Source: Roseiarcus sp031367195 (GTDB lineage Bacteria > Pseudomonadota > Alphaproteobacteria > Rhizobiales > Beijerinckiaceae). Taken from it: a DNA stretch of 21,567 nucleotides. Shown in pieces: positions 14,361 through 21,567 of the stretch. The position numbers and the translations under genes are program-made. The notes under the pieces are model-generated. The model was not told the DNA's origin and did not search any database. It saw nothing but the letters and a program-made list of their open reading frames with translations. The first letter of the stretch is position 1; each line of letters opens with the position of its first letter. Where the stretch lies: NCBI GenBank assembly GCA_031367195.1, contig JANLPL010000312.1:1-21567 (forward strand), in the 5' to 3' direction.

Positions 14361-15794
14361 ATGAACGTAACCGCGCTCTCGCTACCGGTCGTGATGCCGG
14401 AGCTTATTCTCAGCCTCGGCGTGCTGGCGCTGATCCTCGTCGGCGCGCTGCGCGGCGACAAGTCGGTCTGGCTCGTCACCGAGATCGCGGTGGCGCTGCT
14501 CGGCGTCGCGCTCGCGGTCGTCGTGTTCGACAAACGCGCCGAGGGCGTCACCTTCTACGGCGCCTTCACCAACGACGGCTTCGCCCGCTTTATGAAGGCG
14601 CTTGCGCTGACGGGTTCTCTGGTGTCGCTGCTGCTGAGCCTCGATTTCCTGCGCAGTCACAAATTCGGCGGGTTCGAATTTCCGATCCTGATGCTGTTGT
14701 CGACCATCGGCATGATGATGCTGATCTCGGCCAGCGATTTCATCGCGCTCTATCTCGGCCTGGAACTGATGAGCCTGGCGCTTTATGTCGTGGCCGCCTA
14801 TCGGCGCGACGATCTGCGCGCCACCGAAGCCGGCCTCAAATATTTCGTGCTCGGCGCCTTGTCATCCGGCATGTTGCTGTACGGGGTTTCGTTGATCTAC
14901 GGCTTCGCGGGCACGGTGGCGTTCAAGGCCGTCGCGCTGGCGCTGACCGGTCCGGCGCCGATCGGGCTCGTGTTCGGCCTCGTATTCGTCATTGCGGGCC
15001 TCGCCTTCAAGATCTCGGCCGTGCCGTTCCACATGTGGACGCCCGACGTCTATGAAGGCGCGCCGACGCCGGTGACGACCTTCTTCGCCTCGGCGCCGAA
15101 AATGGCGGCGATGGCGGTGACGGTGCGGGTGCTGATGACGGCGCTGCCCGGCCTCGCGCACGAATGGCGCCAGATCATCACTTTCGTGTCGATCGCCTCG
15201 ATGGCGCTCGGCGCCTTCGCCGCCATCGGCCAGACCAATATCAAACGCCTGATGGCCTATTCCTCCATCGGCCACATGGGCTTTGCGCTGGTGGGCGTCG
15301 CCGCCGGCACGGTCGAGGGCGCGCAGGGCGTCGCCATCTATATGGCGATCTATCTCGTGATGACGCTGGGAACCTTCGCCGGCATCCTGTCGATGCGTCG
15401 CAATGGCGAATATGTCGAGACGATCGAGGATCTCGCCGGCCTGTCGCGCACCAACGCGCCAATGGCGTTCTTCCTGGGCGCGATGATGTTCTCGCTGGCC
15501 GGCATTCCGCCGCTCGCCGGCTTCTTCGCCAAATTCTACGTGTTCGCGGCGGCGGTTAACTCGGGTCTCTACGGGCTCGCCGTGATCGGCATGTTGGCGA
15601 GCGCGGTGGGCGCCTATTACTATCTCCGCATCGTCAAGATCATGTATTTCGACGAGGCGGCCAAGCCGTTCGACGCGAGCTCCGGCGCGCCGCGTTTCGT
15701 GCTCGGGCTCGCCGCGCTGCTTGTCATTCTCGGCGTGTTGGCGCCGGCGACACTCACCAACGCCGCGCTGGCGGCGGCGCGCTCGCTGTTCTGA
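14361..15794 (+). CDS. nuoN: NADH-quinone oxidoreductase subunit N (ND2, antiporter-like)
   Basis: NuoN is the proximal antiporter-like proton pump next to NuoK. The 477-residue product contains Glu135 (LYLGLELMSLALYVV) and Lys217 (GLAFKISAVPFHMWTPDVYEGAP), the family's channel residues. It also has NIKRLMAYSSIGHMGFALVG, the helix shared by antiporter-like subunits. Full length and about fourteen helices indicate a bacterial-type ND2. ATG 14361 is preceded by GGGG at 14349-14352; an ATG at 14341 is out of frame. This closes the nuo set. The stop TGA (15792-15794) is followed after three codons, in the same frame, by the TTG start of birA. Confidence 0.96.
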   Translation: MNVTALSLPVVMPELILSLGVLALILVGALRGDKSVWLVTEIAVALLGVALAVVVFDKRAEGVTFYGAFTNDGFARFMKALALTGSLVSLLLSLDFLRSHKFGGFEFPILMLLSTIGMMMLISASDFIALYLGLELMSLALYVVAAYRRDDLRATEAGLKYFVLGALSSGMLLYGVSLIYGFAGTVAFKAVALALTGPAPIGLVFGLVFVIAGLAFKISAVPFHMWTPDVYEGAPTPVTTFFASAPKMAAMAVTVRVLMTALPGLAHEWRQIITFVSIASMALGAFAAIGQTNIKRLMAYSSIGHMGFALVGVAAGTVEGAQGVAIYMAIYLVMTLGTFAGILSMRRNGEYVETIEDLAGLSRTNAPMAFFLGAMMFSLAGIPPLAGFFAKFYVFAAAVNSGLYGLAVIGMLASAVGAYYYLRIVKIMYFDEAAKPFDASSGAPRFVLGLAALLVILGVLAPATLTNAALAAARSLF

Positions 15795-15803
15795 GCCGGG
15801 CGT

Positions 15804-16601
15804 TTGCAGCCGGACGAGGGTGGCCAACCCAAACGCTACGCCATCGGCGGCTGGCGCATCGAACGCTTCAGCGTGCTCGACTCGACCAGCGAGGAGGCCA
15901 AGCGGCGCGCGCTGGCGGGAGATCGCGGCCGGCTATGGATTGTCGCGGATAGGCAAACGGCGGGGCGCGGCCGGCAGGGGCGCGACTGGCGCTCGCCGAC
16001 CGGCAATTTCCACGGCAGCGCGTTGCTGCGCGACCCCTGCGCGGTCGCCGACGCGCCGCAGCTTGGCTTCGTCGCCGGGGTCGCGGCGCGCGCGGCGATC
16101 GCCGATTTCGGCGCCGACGTGCGGCTCAAATGGCCCAACGATCTCGTCGCCGATGGCGCCAAGCTGTCAGGCATCCTGCTCGAAGGCTGGAGTTTCGCGG
16201 GCGCGTCGTTCGCGGTTTCGATCGGCATCGGCGTCAATCTCGCTGCGCATCCCACCGATCTCGCCTATCCCGCCGCGCATCTGGCCGCGCTGATCGGCCG
16301 ACCCGTGTCGTTGCGCGATTTCGCCGAGCGACTTGCGGTGCGCTTCGACGCGCAACTCCAGCTGTTCGCGCGCGGCGCCGGATTTGCTACCATACGCGAA
16401 CAATGGCTCGATGCGGCGGCGGGCCTGGGCCAGCCGATGCGGGCGACCACGGTCGCTGGCGTACGCGAGGGGGTGTTTGAAGGCGTCGATGCGCGCGGGC
16501 GTTTGCTTTTGCGTCGCCAAGACGCGATAGAGGCCATCGAATCCGCTGACATTGCCCTTTTGGGGGCGACGGCCGCTACGCCGCCGTCGAAGAAAGTTTG
16601 A
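15804..16601 (+). CDS. birA: Biotin--[acetyl-CoA-carboxylase] ligase
   Basis: This enzyme activates biotin with ATP and attaches it to the carrier lysine of biotin carboxylases. The 265-residue product has the catalytic blocks DSTSEEAKRRA at 26-36, AGRGRQGRDWRSPTGNFHGS at 53-72 (biotinyl-AMP loop), LKWPNDLVADGAKLSGILLE at 108-127 with the probable catalytic Lys109 or Lys120, and a C-terminal SH3-like segment (about 215-255). There is no N-terminal helix-turn-helix, so it is a ligase without the repressor function of the E. coli protein. TTG 15804 is chosen because no ATG or GTG lies before the conserved core. No good ribosome site is visible. It follows nuoN by 9 nt and is probably co-transcribed with it. 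Confidence 0.9.
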   Translation: MQPDEGGQPKRYAIGGWRIERFSVLDSTSEEAKRRALAGDRGRLWIVADRQTAGRGRQGRDWRSPTGNFHGSALLRDPCAVADAPQLGFVAGVAARAAIADFGADVRLKWPNDLVADGAKLSGILLEGWSFAGASFAVSIGIGVNLAAHPTDLAYPAAHLAALIGRPVSLRDFAERLAVRFDAQLQLFARGAGFATIREQWLDAAAGLGQPMRATTVAGVREGVFEGVDARGRLLLRRQDAIEAIESADIALLGATAATPPSKKV

Positions 16602-16607
16602 CCTGAG

Positions 16608-18275
16608 ATGCAGGACGACGCGCAACTTGTGTTCGCGGCCCTAGGGGGGTTACGCGAAATCGGCATGAATTGCGCGCTTTACGGCTTCGGGCCGGCAAAG
16701 CGTCGCAAATGGATCATGGTCGATCTGGGCCTGGCCTTCGCCGGCGACGAGGCGCCGGGCGTCGATCTCGTGATGCCCGACCTCGCCTTCGTGCAGGGAA
16801 TCAAGCGCGATCTCTTAGGCATCATCATCACTCACGCGCACGAGGACCACATCGGCGCGTTGGCCGAACTTTGGCCGAGCGTCGGCGTCCCCGTCTATAT
16901 GACGCGCTTCGCGGCGGGGCTTGCCGAGGCGCGGCGGTTGGGCGAACCCGGCGCACCGAAAATCCCGATCCAGATCGTCGCCATCGGCGGCCGGGTCGAA
17001 CTCGGGCCGTTCGAGATCGAGTTCATCCCCGTCGCCCATTCGATCCCCGAGAGCACGGCGCTCGCCATCCGCACCCCGGCCGGCCTCGTCGTCCATACCG
17101 GCGATTGGAAGATTGATTTGGCGCCGGGCGTCGGCGCGCCCACCGACGAGGCGCGTCTGCGCGCGCTCGGCGACGAGGGCGTGCTGGCGATGATCTGCGA
17201 TTCCACCAATGTCGTGCGCGAGGGCGAAAGCCCGTCCGAGGCCGACGTCGCCCGCACCCTGCATCAGCTTGTCGGCGAAGCGAAGGGCCGCGTCATCGTC
17301 ACCACCTTCGCTTCCAATGTAGCGCGGCTGCGCGCGGCGGCGGAAGCGGGGCTGGCCGCCGGACGGCAGGTGCTGGTGATGGGTCGCGCGATGGAGCGCG
17401 TCGTTTCGGTCGCGCGCGAATGCGGCTATCTCGACGGCATACCGCCGTTTCTCGGCCCCGATCCGTTCGACCGCCTGCCGCGCGACAAGGTGCTGGCGCT
17501 GGCGACGGGCAGCCAGGGCGAGCCGCGCGCGGCGCTGGCGCGCATGGCCGAGGAGCAGCATTCGCGCGCCACCCTCGCCGCGGGCGACCGCGTGATCTTT
17601 TCCTCGCGCACCATTCCCGGCAACGAGAAGGGCGTGGGCCGGATCATCAATGGCTTGGTGGAGCAGGGGGTCGAGGTCGTCACCGACCGCACCCATCTCG
17701 TGCACGTCTCCGGCCATCCGCGCCGCGCGGAAATGGCGCGCATGTACGAATGGGTGCGGCCGAAAATCGCGTTGCCCGCACATGGCGAGCCGCTGCATCT
17801 CAACGAGCACGTCGCCTTCGCCAAAGCGCGCGGCGTGCCCGAGGTGCTGCGCGCCTATGACGGCGATCTCGTCGCCCTGCAAGAGGGGCGGGCGCGGGTG
17901 ATCGACAAAATCGCATTCGGCCGGCGCTACAAGGACGGCGCCGTCCTGTTGCCCACGGGGGCGGAATGCGTGACCGAGCGTCGCCGCCTCGCCGTGTCGG
18001 GGATCGTCTCCGTCGCGCTGGCCTTATCCGACAAGGGCGATCTCGTCGGCGACCCCGACGTGATGATCGCCGGCCTGCCCGACAAGACGCGCGAGGGCGC
18101 CGGGTTCGACGCCGTGATCGACGCAGCGATTTTCGAGACGATCGAAAGCCTGCCGCGCGCCAAGCGGCGCGACGCCGATTTCGTCTCCGGCGCGGTCGAG
18201 CGGGCGGTGCGCAATTCCGTCAATGCGGTCTGGGGCAAGCGCCCCACCGTGCATGTGCTCGTCGTCGAAGTGTGA
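16608..18275 (+). CDS. rnj: Ribonuclease J
   Basis: RNase J is a metallo-beta-lactamase-fold nuclease with 5' exonuclease and endonuclease activity in RNA turnover and maturation. The 555-residue product shows the zinc-site motif THAHEDHIGAL with His76, His78, Asp80 and His81. His144 (PVAHSIPES), Asp166 (HTGDWKID) and His392 (PAHGEPLHL) complete the expected metal ligands. HVSGHPRRAE at 366-375 is the beta-CASP motif region. A C-terminal domain from about 440 follows. The length matches typical RNase J. The start ATG lies 6 nt after the birA stop, and mce follows 7 nt after its own stop. The birA-rnj linkage behind nuoN is, from memory, common in Rhizobiales. Confidence 0.94.
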   Translation: MQDDAQLVFAALGGLREIGMNCALYGFGPAKRRKWIMVDLGLAFAGDEAPGVDLVMPDLAFVQGIKRDLLGIIITHAHEDHIGALAELWPSVGVPVYMTRFAAGLAEARRLGEPGAPKIPIQIVAIGGRVELGPFEIEFIPVAHSIPESTALAIRTPAGLVVHTGDWKIDLAPGVGAPTDEARLRALGDEGVLAMICDSTNVVREGESPSEADVARTLHQLVGEAKGRVIVTTFASNVARLRAAAEAGLAAGRQVLVMGRAMERVVSVARECGYLDGIPPFLGPDPFDRLPRDKVLALATGSQGEPRAALARMAEEQHSRATLAAGDRVIFSSRTIPGNEKGVGRIINGLVEQGVEVVTDRTHLVHVSGHPRRAEMARMYEWVRPKIALPAHGEPLHLNEHVAFAKARGVPEVLRAYDGDLVALQEGRARVIDKIAFGRRYKDGAVLLPTGAECVTERRRLAVSGIVSVALALSDKGDLVGDPDVMIAGLPDKTREGAGFDAVIDAAIFETIESLPRAKRRDADFVSGAVERAVRNSVNAVWGKRPTVHVLVVEV

Positions 18276-18282
18276 GGCGCCC

Positions 18283-18687
18283 ATGATCGGTCGTTTGAAC
18301 CATGTCGCCATCGCGACGGCGGATCTGGAGAAAGCCAGCCGCGTCTATCGCGAAAGCCTGGGCGCCCGCGTCTCCGCGCCGATAGCGCTGCCCGAACATG
18401 GCGTTACAGTCGTGTTCGTCGAGGCCGCCAACAGCAAGATTGAACTGCTGCAACCGCTCGGGGCCGGTTCGCCGATCGCCAAATTCCTGGAGAACAACCC
18501 CGACGGGGGCATACATCACCTTTGCTTCGAGGTGGACGACATCACCGCCGCCCGCGACACATTGAAGGCGAAAGGCGCGCGCGTGCTGGGCGACGGCAAC
18601 CCGAAGATCGGCGCCCACGGCAAGCCCGTGCTGTTCCTGCATCCCAAGGATTTCGGCGGCGCCTTGATCGAACTCGAACAGGCCTAG
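18283..18687 (+). CDS. mce: Methylmalonyl-CoA epimerase (VOC superfamily)
   Basis: The enzyme interconverts the 2R and 2S forms of methylmalonyl-CoA, needed for propionyl-CoA use and, in organisms with the ethylmalonyl-CoA pathway, for that pathway. The 134-residue product is a vicinal-oxygen-chelate protein with two beta-alpha-beta-beta-beta modules. Probable metal ligands are His7 (LNHVAIAT), Gln57 (IELLQP), His79 (GIHHLCFEVDD) and Glu130 (GALIELEQ). This pattern and the KFLENNPDGGIHHL segment are specific to the epimerase rather than other VOC enzymes. GAGG at 18274-18277 precedes the ATG by 5 nt. It is the last gene of the forward run, and its TAG overlaps the stop of the convergent gene. 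Confidence 0.92.
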   Translation: MIGRLNHVAIATADLEKASRVYRESLGARVSAPIALPEHGVTVVFVEAANSKIELLQPLGAGSPIAKFLENNPDGGIHHLCFEVDDITAARDTLKAKGARVLGDGNPKIGAHGKPVLFLHPKDFGGALIELEQA

Positions 18688-21161
18688 GCGGCTTTCGGCT
18701 GAGCGACGGCCAACGAAGCGAGCAGGTCTTCCTCCCACATCGGCCGCCCGAACAGAAAGCCCTGCGCCAGTCGACAGCCCGAACGCTCCAGAAACTCGGC
18801 CTGCGCCTCCGTCTCGACGCCCTCGGCCAGCACATCGACGTTGAGGGAATGTCCGAGCCGGATCACGGCGGAGGCGATTTCCATGCCGGTCGTGTCGGAG
18901 GGCACATCCACGATGAACGCGCGGTCCAGTTTCAGCTTGTCGATCGGGAAATTCTTCAGATAGGCCAGCGACGAATGGCCGGTGCCGAAATCATCGACCG
19001 AAACCCGCAGACCCATCGCGCGCAACTGGGCGAGCTTGGTCGCCGCGTCCTTCTGCTCCATCAGCACGCTCTCGGTGATTTCGATTTCCACCCTCTCGAA
19101 CGGAAGTTGCACCGAATTGAGAATCTCGGCGATGCTCTCGCACAGGTCCGGCCGTTCGAACTGACGCGGCGATATGTTGATCGCCAGCGTGTCCAGTTTG
19201 ACGCCCGCGTCGAGCCACGCTTTCATGCGTTGCGCCGCGCGCGTGAGCACCCATTCGCCGATCTGCACGATCAGCCCGGTCTTTTCCGCAAGCGGTATAA
19301 AGCGGCCTGGCGGCACCATGCCTTCGAGCGTAAGCCAGCGCACCAGCGCTTCGACGCCAAATGTGCGTCGGTCCCGCATATGGATCAAGGGCTGGAATTG
19401 CAGCACGAATTCGTCGCGCTCCAGCGCGCGGCGCAGGCCGATCTCCATCTCCAGCCGTTCGCGCGCCTCGATCATGTGGCGAGGTTCGTAGATTCTGACG
19501 CCGCCCCCGTCCTTGGCGACGTAGAGCGCCGATTCCGCCTGTCGCATCAATAGCTCGGCATCGTCGCCGCTGTGCGAAAACCAGGTCAGACCGATAATGA
19601 CGCCGCTGTAGGCCTTGGCGCCGCTCGCGAACACGAACGGTCGCTCCATCTCCGCGACCATTTCGGCCGCCAGCAGGCGTGCGTCGTCGAGGCTGGCGCA
19701 GGATTGACCAAGAATGGCGAACTCGTCGGAGCCGATCCGCGCCAACATGTCGCGGTGGGTCAGCCGGCTGAGGAAACGCTTGCTCGACTGGGTCAGCAAT
19801 TCGTCGCCGGCGCTGTGGCCGAGGCTTTCGACGATAGTGCGGAAGCGGTCGAGTTCGAGGTGAAACAGCGCCGCGCCGCCGCCACGCTCGCCAATCTCCA
19901 CCAGCGCCGATTCGAGGCGGCGCTCCAGCGACAGCCGGTTGGGCAAAGCTGTGTCGGCGTCATGATGGGCGAGAAAATCGAGCCGCGCCTGAGAACGCTT
20001 GTAGTCGCCGATGTCGGAATAGAGCGCGACATAGCCGACCGGCTCGCCGTGATCGTCACGCACAATGCTGATCGTGGACCAGAAGGGCTGCACCCGTCCG
20101 TCTTTGCAGCGGTTCCAAATTTCGCCGCGCCATCGCCCCATCGCATTGATGTCGCGATAGAGTTCCTGGTAAAATCGCGGGTCGTGTCGGCCGGATCGCA
20201 AGAGATCCACGCGCCGGCCGCGCACCTCCGCCGCACTATACCCGGTCAGGGTCTCGAAGGCGGGGTTGACGGCCTGGATGCAGCCGGAAAAATCGGCGAC
20301 CAGTATGCCTTCAGGCGTGTTGGCGAAAACGGTTGAGGACAGGCGTAGCTCCGCCTCCTGCTGCTTCCGCAGCGTGATGTCCTGATGCGTGCCGACGAGG
20401 CGCACCATGCGGTGCTGCTCGTCGAATATCGGAAAGGCGCGCGACAGGATGTCGAGCCAGCGTCCGTCTTTATGACGCAGCTTGATCTCCAACTCGTAGC
20501 TGTCGATCTCGCGCGCCTCTAGTCTGCGTATCTGTTCCTGGGTCGCTTCGAGCACGCCCGGCGCCACCAAATCCGTCCAGGATTCCGGCTCGTCGACGAT
20601 TTCGTGTTCTTCGTATCCCAGCATGGATTTCCAGCGCGGGGACAGATAGGTCTTGTTCTCCGCGATGCGCCAGTCCCAAAGACCTTCATTGGCTCCTCGC
20701 ATCGCCAGCTGAAAGCGTTCCTCGCTTTTGCGTAGCGCCTGTTCGGCGCCGCTCCGCGCCGCGACGTTTTCAACCACGAGCAGAATCACGGGGGGATCGC
20801 CGATCCGCCGCGCCGAGGTCAAAGCGGGGACGGCGGTCCCGTCGCGGGTGACAAAGACGCGCTCCCCGGTGGAACTGGTCTTGACGCCCTCGCACAACGC
20901 CTGATGGCTGACCTCGACGGCGGCGCGGCTTTCCCTGTGGAACAAGGCGGTCTTGTCGAGACCGACGATGTCCTTCTCCTGATAACCCAGGGTCGCGCGC
21001 AGATTGGCGTTCACGCGCAAAATCTTGCCGTCGAGTCCTATATGCGCGATTCCGACGTCGGCGTGTTCGAACGTCGCCGACAGTAGCGTTTCGTGTGGGC
21101 TGGGCGGCGGCGTCTCAGGCGCGTCGCGACTGAGCCATCTGAACAATGTGGAAAGACGCAT
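18684..21161 (-). CDS. PAS-GGDEF-EAL protein, predicted c-di-GMP phosphodiesterase
   Basis: This 825-residue signalling protein has three PAS domains (about 24-132, 146-262 and 275-387), a GGDEF domain (about 390-560) and an EAL domain (about 570-820). There is no clear membrane segment or signal peptide, so it is probably cytoplasmic. The EAL domain keeps GVEALVRW (Glu604), NISPRQF (Asn662), EIEITES, DDFGTGHSS (Asp723, Asp724), LKLDRAF (Lys744) and AEGVETE, as expected of an active phosphodiesterase. The GGDEF domain reads GSDEF at 477-481, has Val444 where the guanine-binding Asn is expected, and has no RxxD inhibitory site, so it is probably inactive or regulatory. ATG 21161 (MRLSTLFRWLSRDAP) is preferred; an in-frame ATG at 21326 would add 55 residues lacking domain character. 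Neither start has a clear ribosome site. Confidence 0.92.
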   Translation of the reverse strand: MRLSTLFRWLSRDAPETPPPSPHETLLSATFEHADVGIAHIGLDGKILRVNANLRATLGYQEKDIVGLDKTALFHRESRAAVEVSHQALCEGVKTSSTGERVFVTRDGTAVPALTSARRIGDPPVILLVVENVAARSGAEQALRKSEERFQLAMRGANEGLWDWRIAENKTYLSPRWKSMLGYEEHEIVDEPESWTDLVAPGVLEATQEQIRRLEAREIDSYELEIKLRHKDGRWLDILSRAFPIFDEQHRMVRLVGTHQDITLRKQQEAELRLSSTVFANTPEGILVADFSGCIQAVNPAFETLTGYSAAEVRGRRVDLLRSGRHDPRFYQELYRDINAMGRWRGEIWNRCKDGRVQPFWSTISIVRDDHGEPVGYVALYSDIGDYKRSQARLDFLAHHDADTALPNRLSLERRLESALVEIGERGGGAALFHLELDRFRTIVESLGHSAGDELLTQSSKRFLSRLTHRDMLARIGSDEFAILGQSCASLDDARLLAAEMVAEMERPFVFASGAKAYSGVIIGLTWFSHSGDDAELLMRQAESALYVAKDGGGVRIYEPRHMIEARERLEMEIGLRRALERDEFVLQFQPLIHMRDRRTFGVEALVRWLTLEGMVPPGRFIPLAEKTGLIVQIGEWVLTRAAQRMKAWLDAGVKLDTLAINISPRQFERPDLCESIAEILNSVQLPFERVEIEITESVLMEQKDAATKLAQLRAMGLRVSVDDFGTGHSSLAYLKNFPIDKLKLDRAFIVDVPSDTTGMEIASAVIRLGHSLNVDVLAEGVETEAQAEFLERSGCRLAQGFLFGRPMWEEDLLASLAVAQPKAA

Positions 21162-21351
21162 GAAAAGCGCTTGTCCCGCAATACGCTGGCGCGTCTCGCC
21201 GAGTGCGAGCCGCGGAGCCGCCAAAGGAGGAGAAATCGGCTCTGCGCCGGGTCGACCGAACGGCCTCATGCCTCGGACGCAAAGAAAACGCGTCCGTCGC
21301 TCGTCATTAAGCCATAGCAACACCATCTTGCTTGATTGTTAACGCGCGGCC
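21162..21351. other. Divergent intergenic region between the EAL gene and the right-edge gene
   Basis: These 190 bases should hold both divergent promoters. Seen directly: a 7-bp hairpin CGGACGC/GCGTCCG with a nine-base A-rich loop at 21274-21296, a GTTAAC palindrome at 21339-21344, and an AT-richer patch at 21301-21342 in otherwise GC-rich DNA. I could not assign convincing -35/-10 boxes on either strand. If the EAL protein starts at 21326 instead of 21161, most of this region is coding on the minus strand. Confidence 0.4.
21274..21296. repeat. Inverted repeat upstream of the EAL gene
   Basis: CGGACGC at 21274-21280 pairs perfectly with GCGTCCG at 21290-21296 around the loop AAAGAAAAC. No T run follows in either direction, so it does not look like a terminator. 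With the EAL start at 21161 it would lie about 110 nt upstream of that start, as a leader hairpin or operator. Confidence 0.4.
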
Positions 21352-21567
21352 ATGGTCTGGCCGCGTATGGCGCGAGGCGAGGGTAAGAGCAGTCCCCTGC
21401 GGGTAAGTTTCGACGGCGGCCGGCTTAACGAGCGCGGCGTGGCGGTGGCGCTGTACGATTACGCCTTCCACGCCCGACGCTGTCTCGGCGTCAACCCGGT
21501 GATCCTGCACGACGCGGAGCAGAGCGTGGACGCCGAGCAGGTCGCCCGCTTCGCCGCCGCTTTTCCC
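21352..21567 (+). CDS. N-terminus of a possible glycosyltransferase-type protein (partial)
   Basis: A frame opens after an in-frame TAA at 21340-21342 and runs off the right edge. It has ATG starts at 21352 and 21367; the longer is listed, and neither has a clear ribosome site. The visible 72 residues include RVSFDGGRLNERGVAVALYD at 18-37 and then YAFHARRCLGVNPVILHD at 38-55. From memory, a 'beta-strand, GGxLxxRGxxVALYDYA' opening followed by a strand-like VILHD is seen in some glycosyltransferase-like proteins of unclear role. That assignment is a guess from a short fragment. Base composition matches the neighbours and codon use is normal for the window, so the frame is probably real. It is divergent from the EAL gene. 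Confidence 0.5.
   Translation, partial: MVWPRMARGEGKSSPLRVSFDGGRLNERGVAVALYDYAFHARRCLGVNPVILHDAEQSVDAEQVARFAAAFP

Noticed and set aside
18522..19553. 343-codon plus-strand open frame running from mce into the EAL gene
   Set aside because: It is out of frame with mce and antisense to well-conserved EAL motifs; no start signal or domain supports it.
21223..21232. Strong Shine-Dalgarno-like AAAGGAGGAG on the plus strand
   Set aside because: No ATG, GTG or TTG lies at a usable distance; the next ATG (21268) is 35 nt away and opens only a 24-codon frame.
21162..21326. Longer start of the EAL protein at 21326
   Set aside because: The 55 extra residues have no domain character and neither start has a good ribosome site; MRLSTLFRWL at 21161 is the more usual kind of N-terminus. 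Not excluded.

Overview
The window is GC-rich alphaproteobacterial chromosome, most likely from the order Hyphomicrobiales (Rhizobiales). This placement is inferred from four things. All fourteen complex I genes lie in the order nuoA to nuoN with nuoC and nuoD separate. NuoE is long and carries a C-terminal helix-hairpin-helix-like domain. The operon continues into birA, an RNase J gene and methylmalonyl-CoA epimerase. The proteins read as alphaproteobacterial. A closer family assignment cannot be made from the sequence alone.

Layout: (1) 1-348 holds the 3' end of a gene, probably a periplasmic ClpP-like protein, then a strong hairpin terminator, a probable promoter and tRNA-Asp(GUC). (2) 349-687 is a non-coding stretch that should contain the nuo leader and promoter. 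(3) 688-15794 is the nuo operon, encoding the proton-pumping NADH:quinone oxidoreductase: the NADH module (NuoE, F, G), the quinone-linking module (NuoB, C, D, I) and the membrane arm (NuoA, H, J, K, L, M, N). The genes are packed with gaps of 23 nt or less and many start/stop overlaps. (4) 15804-18687 continues on the same strand at 6-9 nt spacing with birA, rnj and mce. (5) 18684-21161, on the opposite strand, encodes a PAS-PAS-PAS-GGDEF-EAL cyclic-di-GMP protein whose stop codon overlaps that of mce. (6) From about 21352 a divergent gene starts and runs off the window; its first residues resemble glycosyltransferase-type proteins.

The least ordinary part lies between nuoF and nuoG. Two very small genes (94 and 45 codons) are stitched into the operon by a GTGA overlap between them and an ATGA overlap with nuoG. 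The 45-codon product aligns without gaps to the last 36 residues of the 94-residue coiled-coil protein, so the pair looks like a partial tandem duplication. I cannot assign them a function. Position and coupling suggest a role with the NADH module, or else a recently acquired passenger.

Other points worth a look are an N-terminal extension with an extra hydrophobic segment on NuoH, birA starting with TTG in the same reading frame as nuoN, and a GGDEF domain that has lost key residues beside an apparently intact EAL domain. No mobile element, CRISPR array or rRNA was seen.
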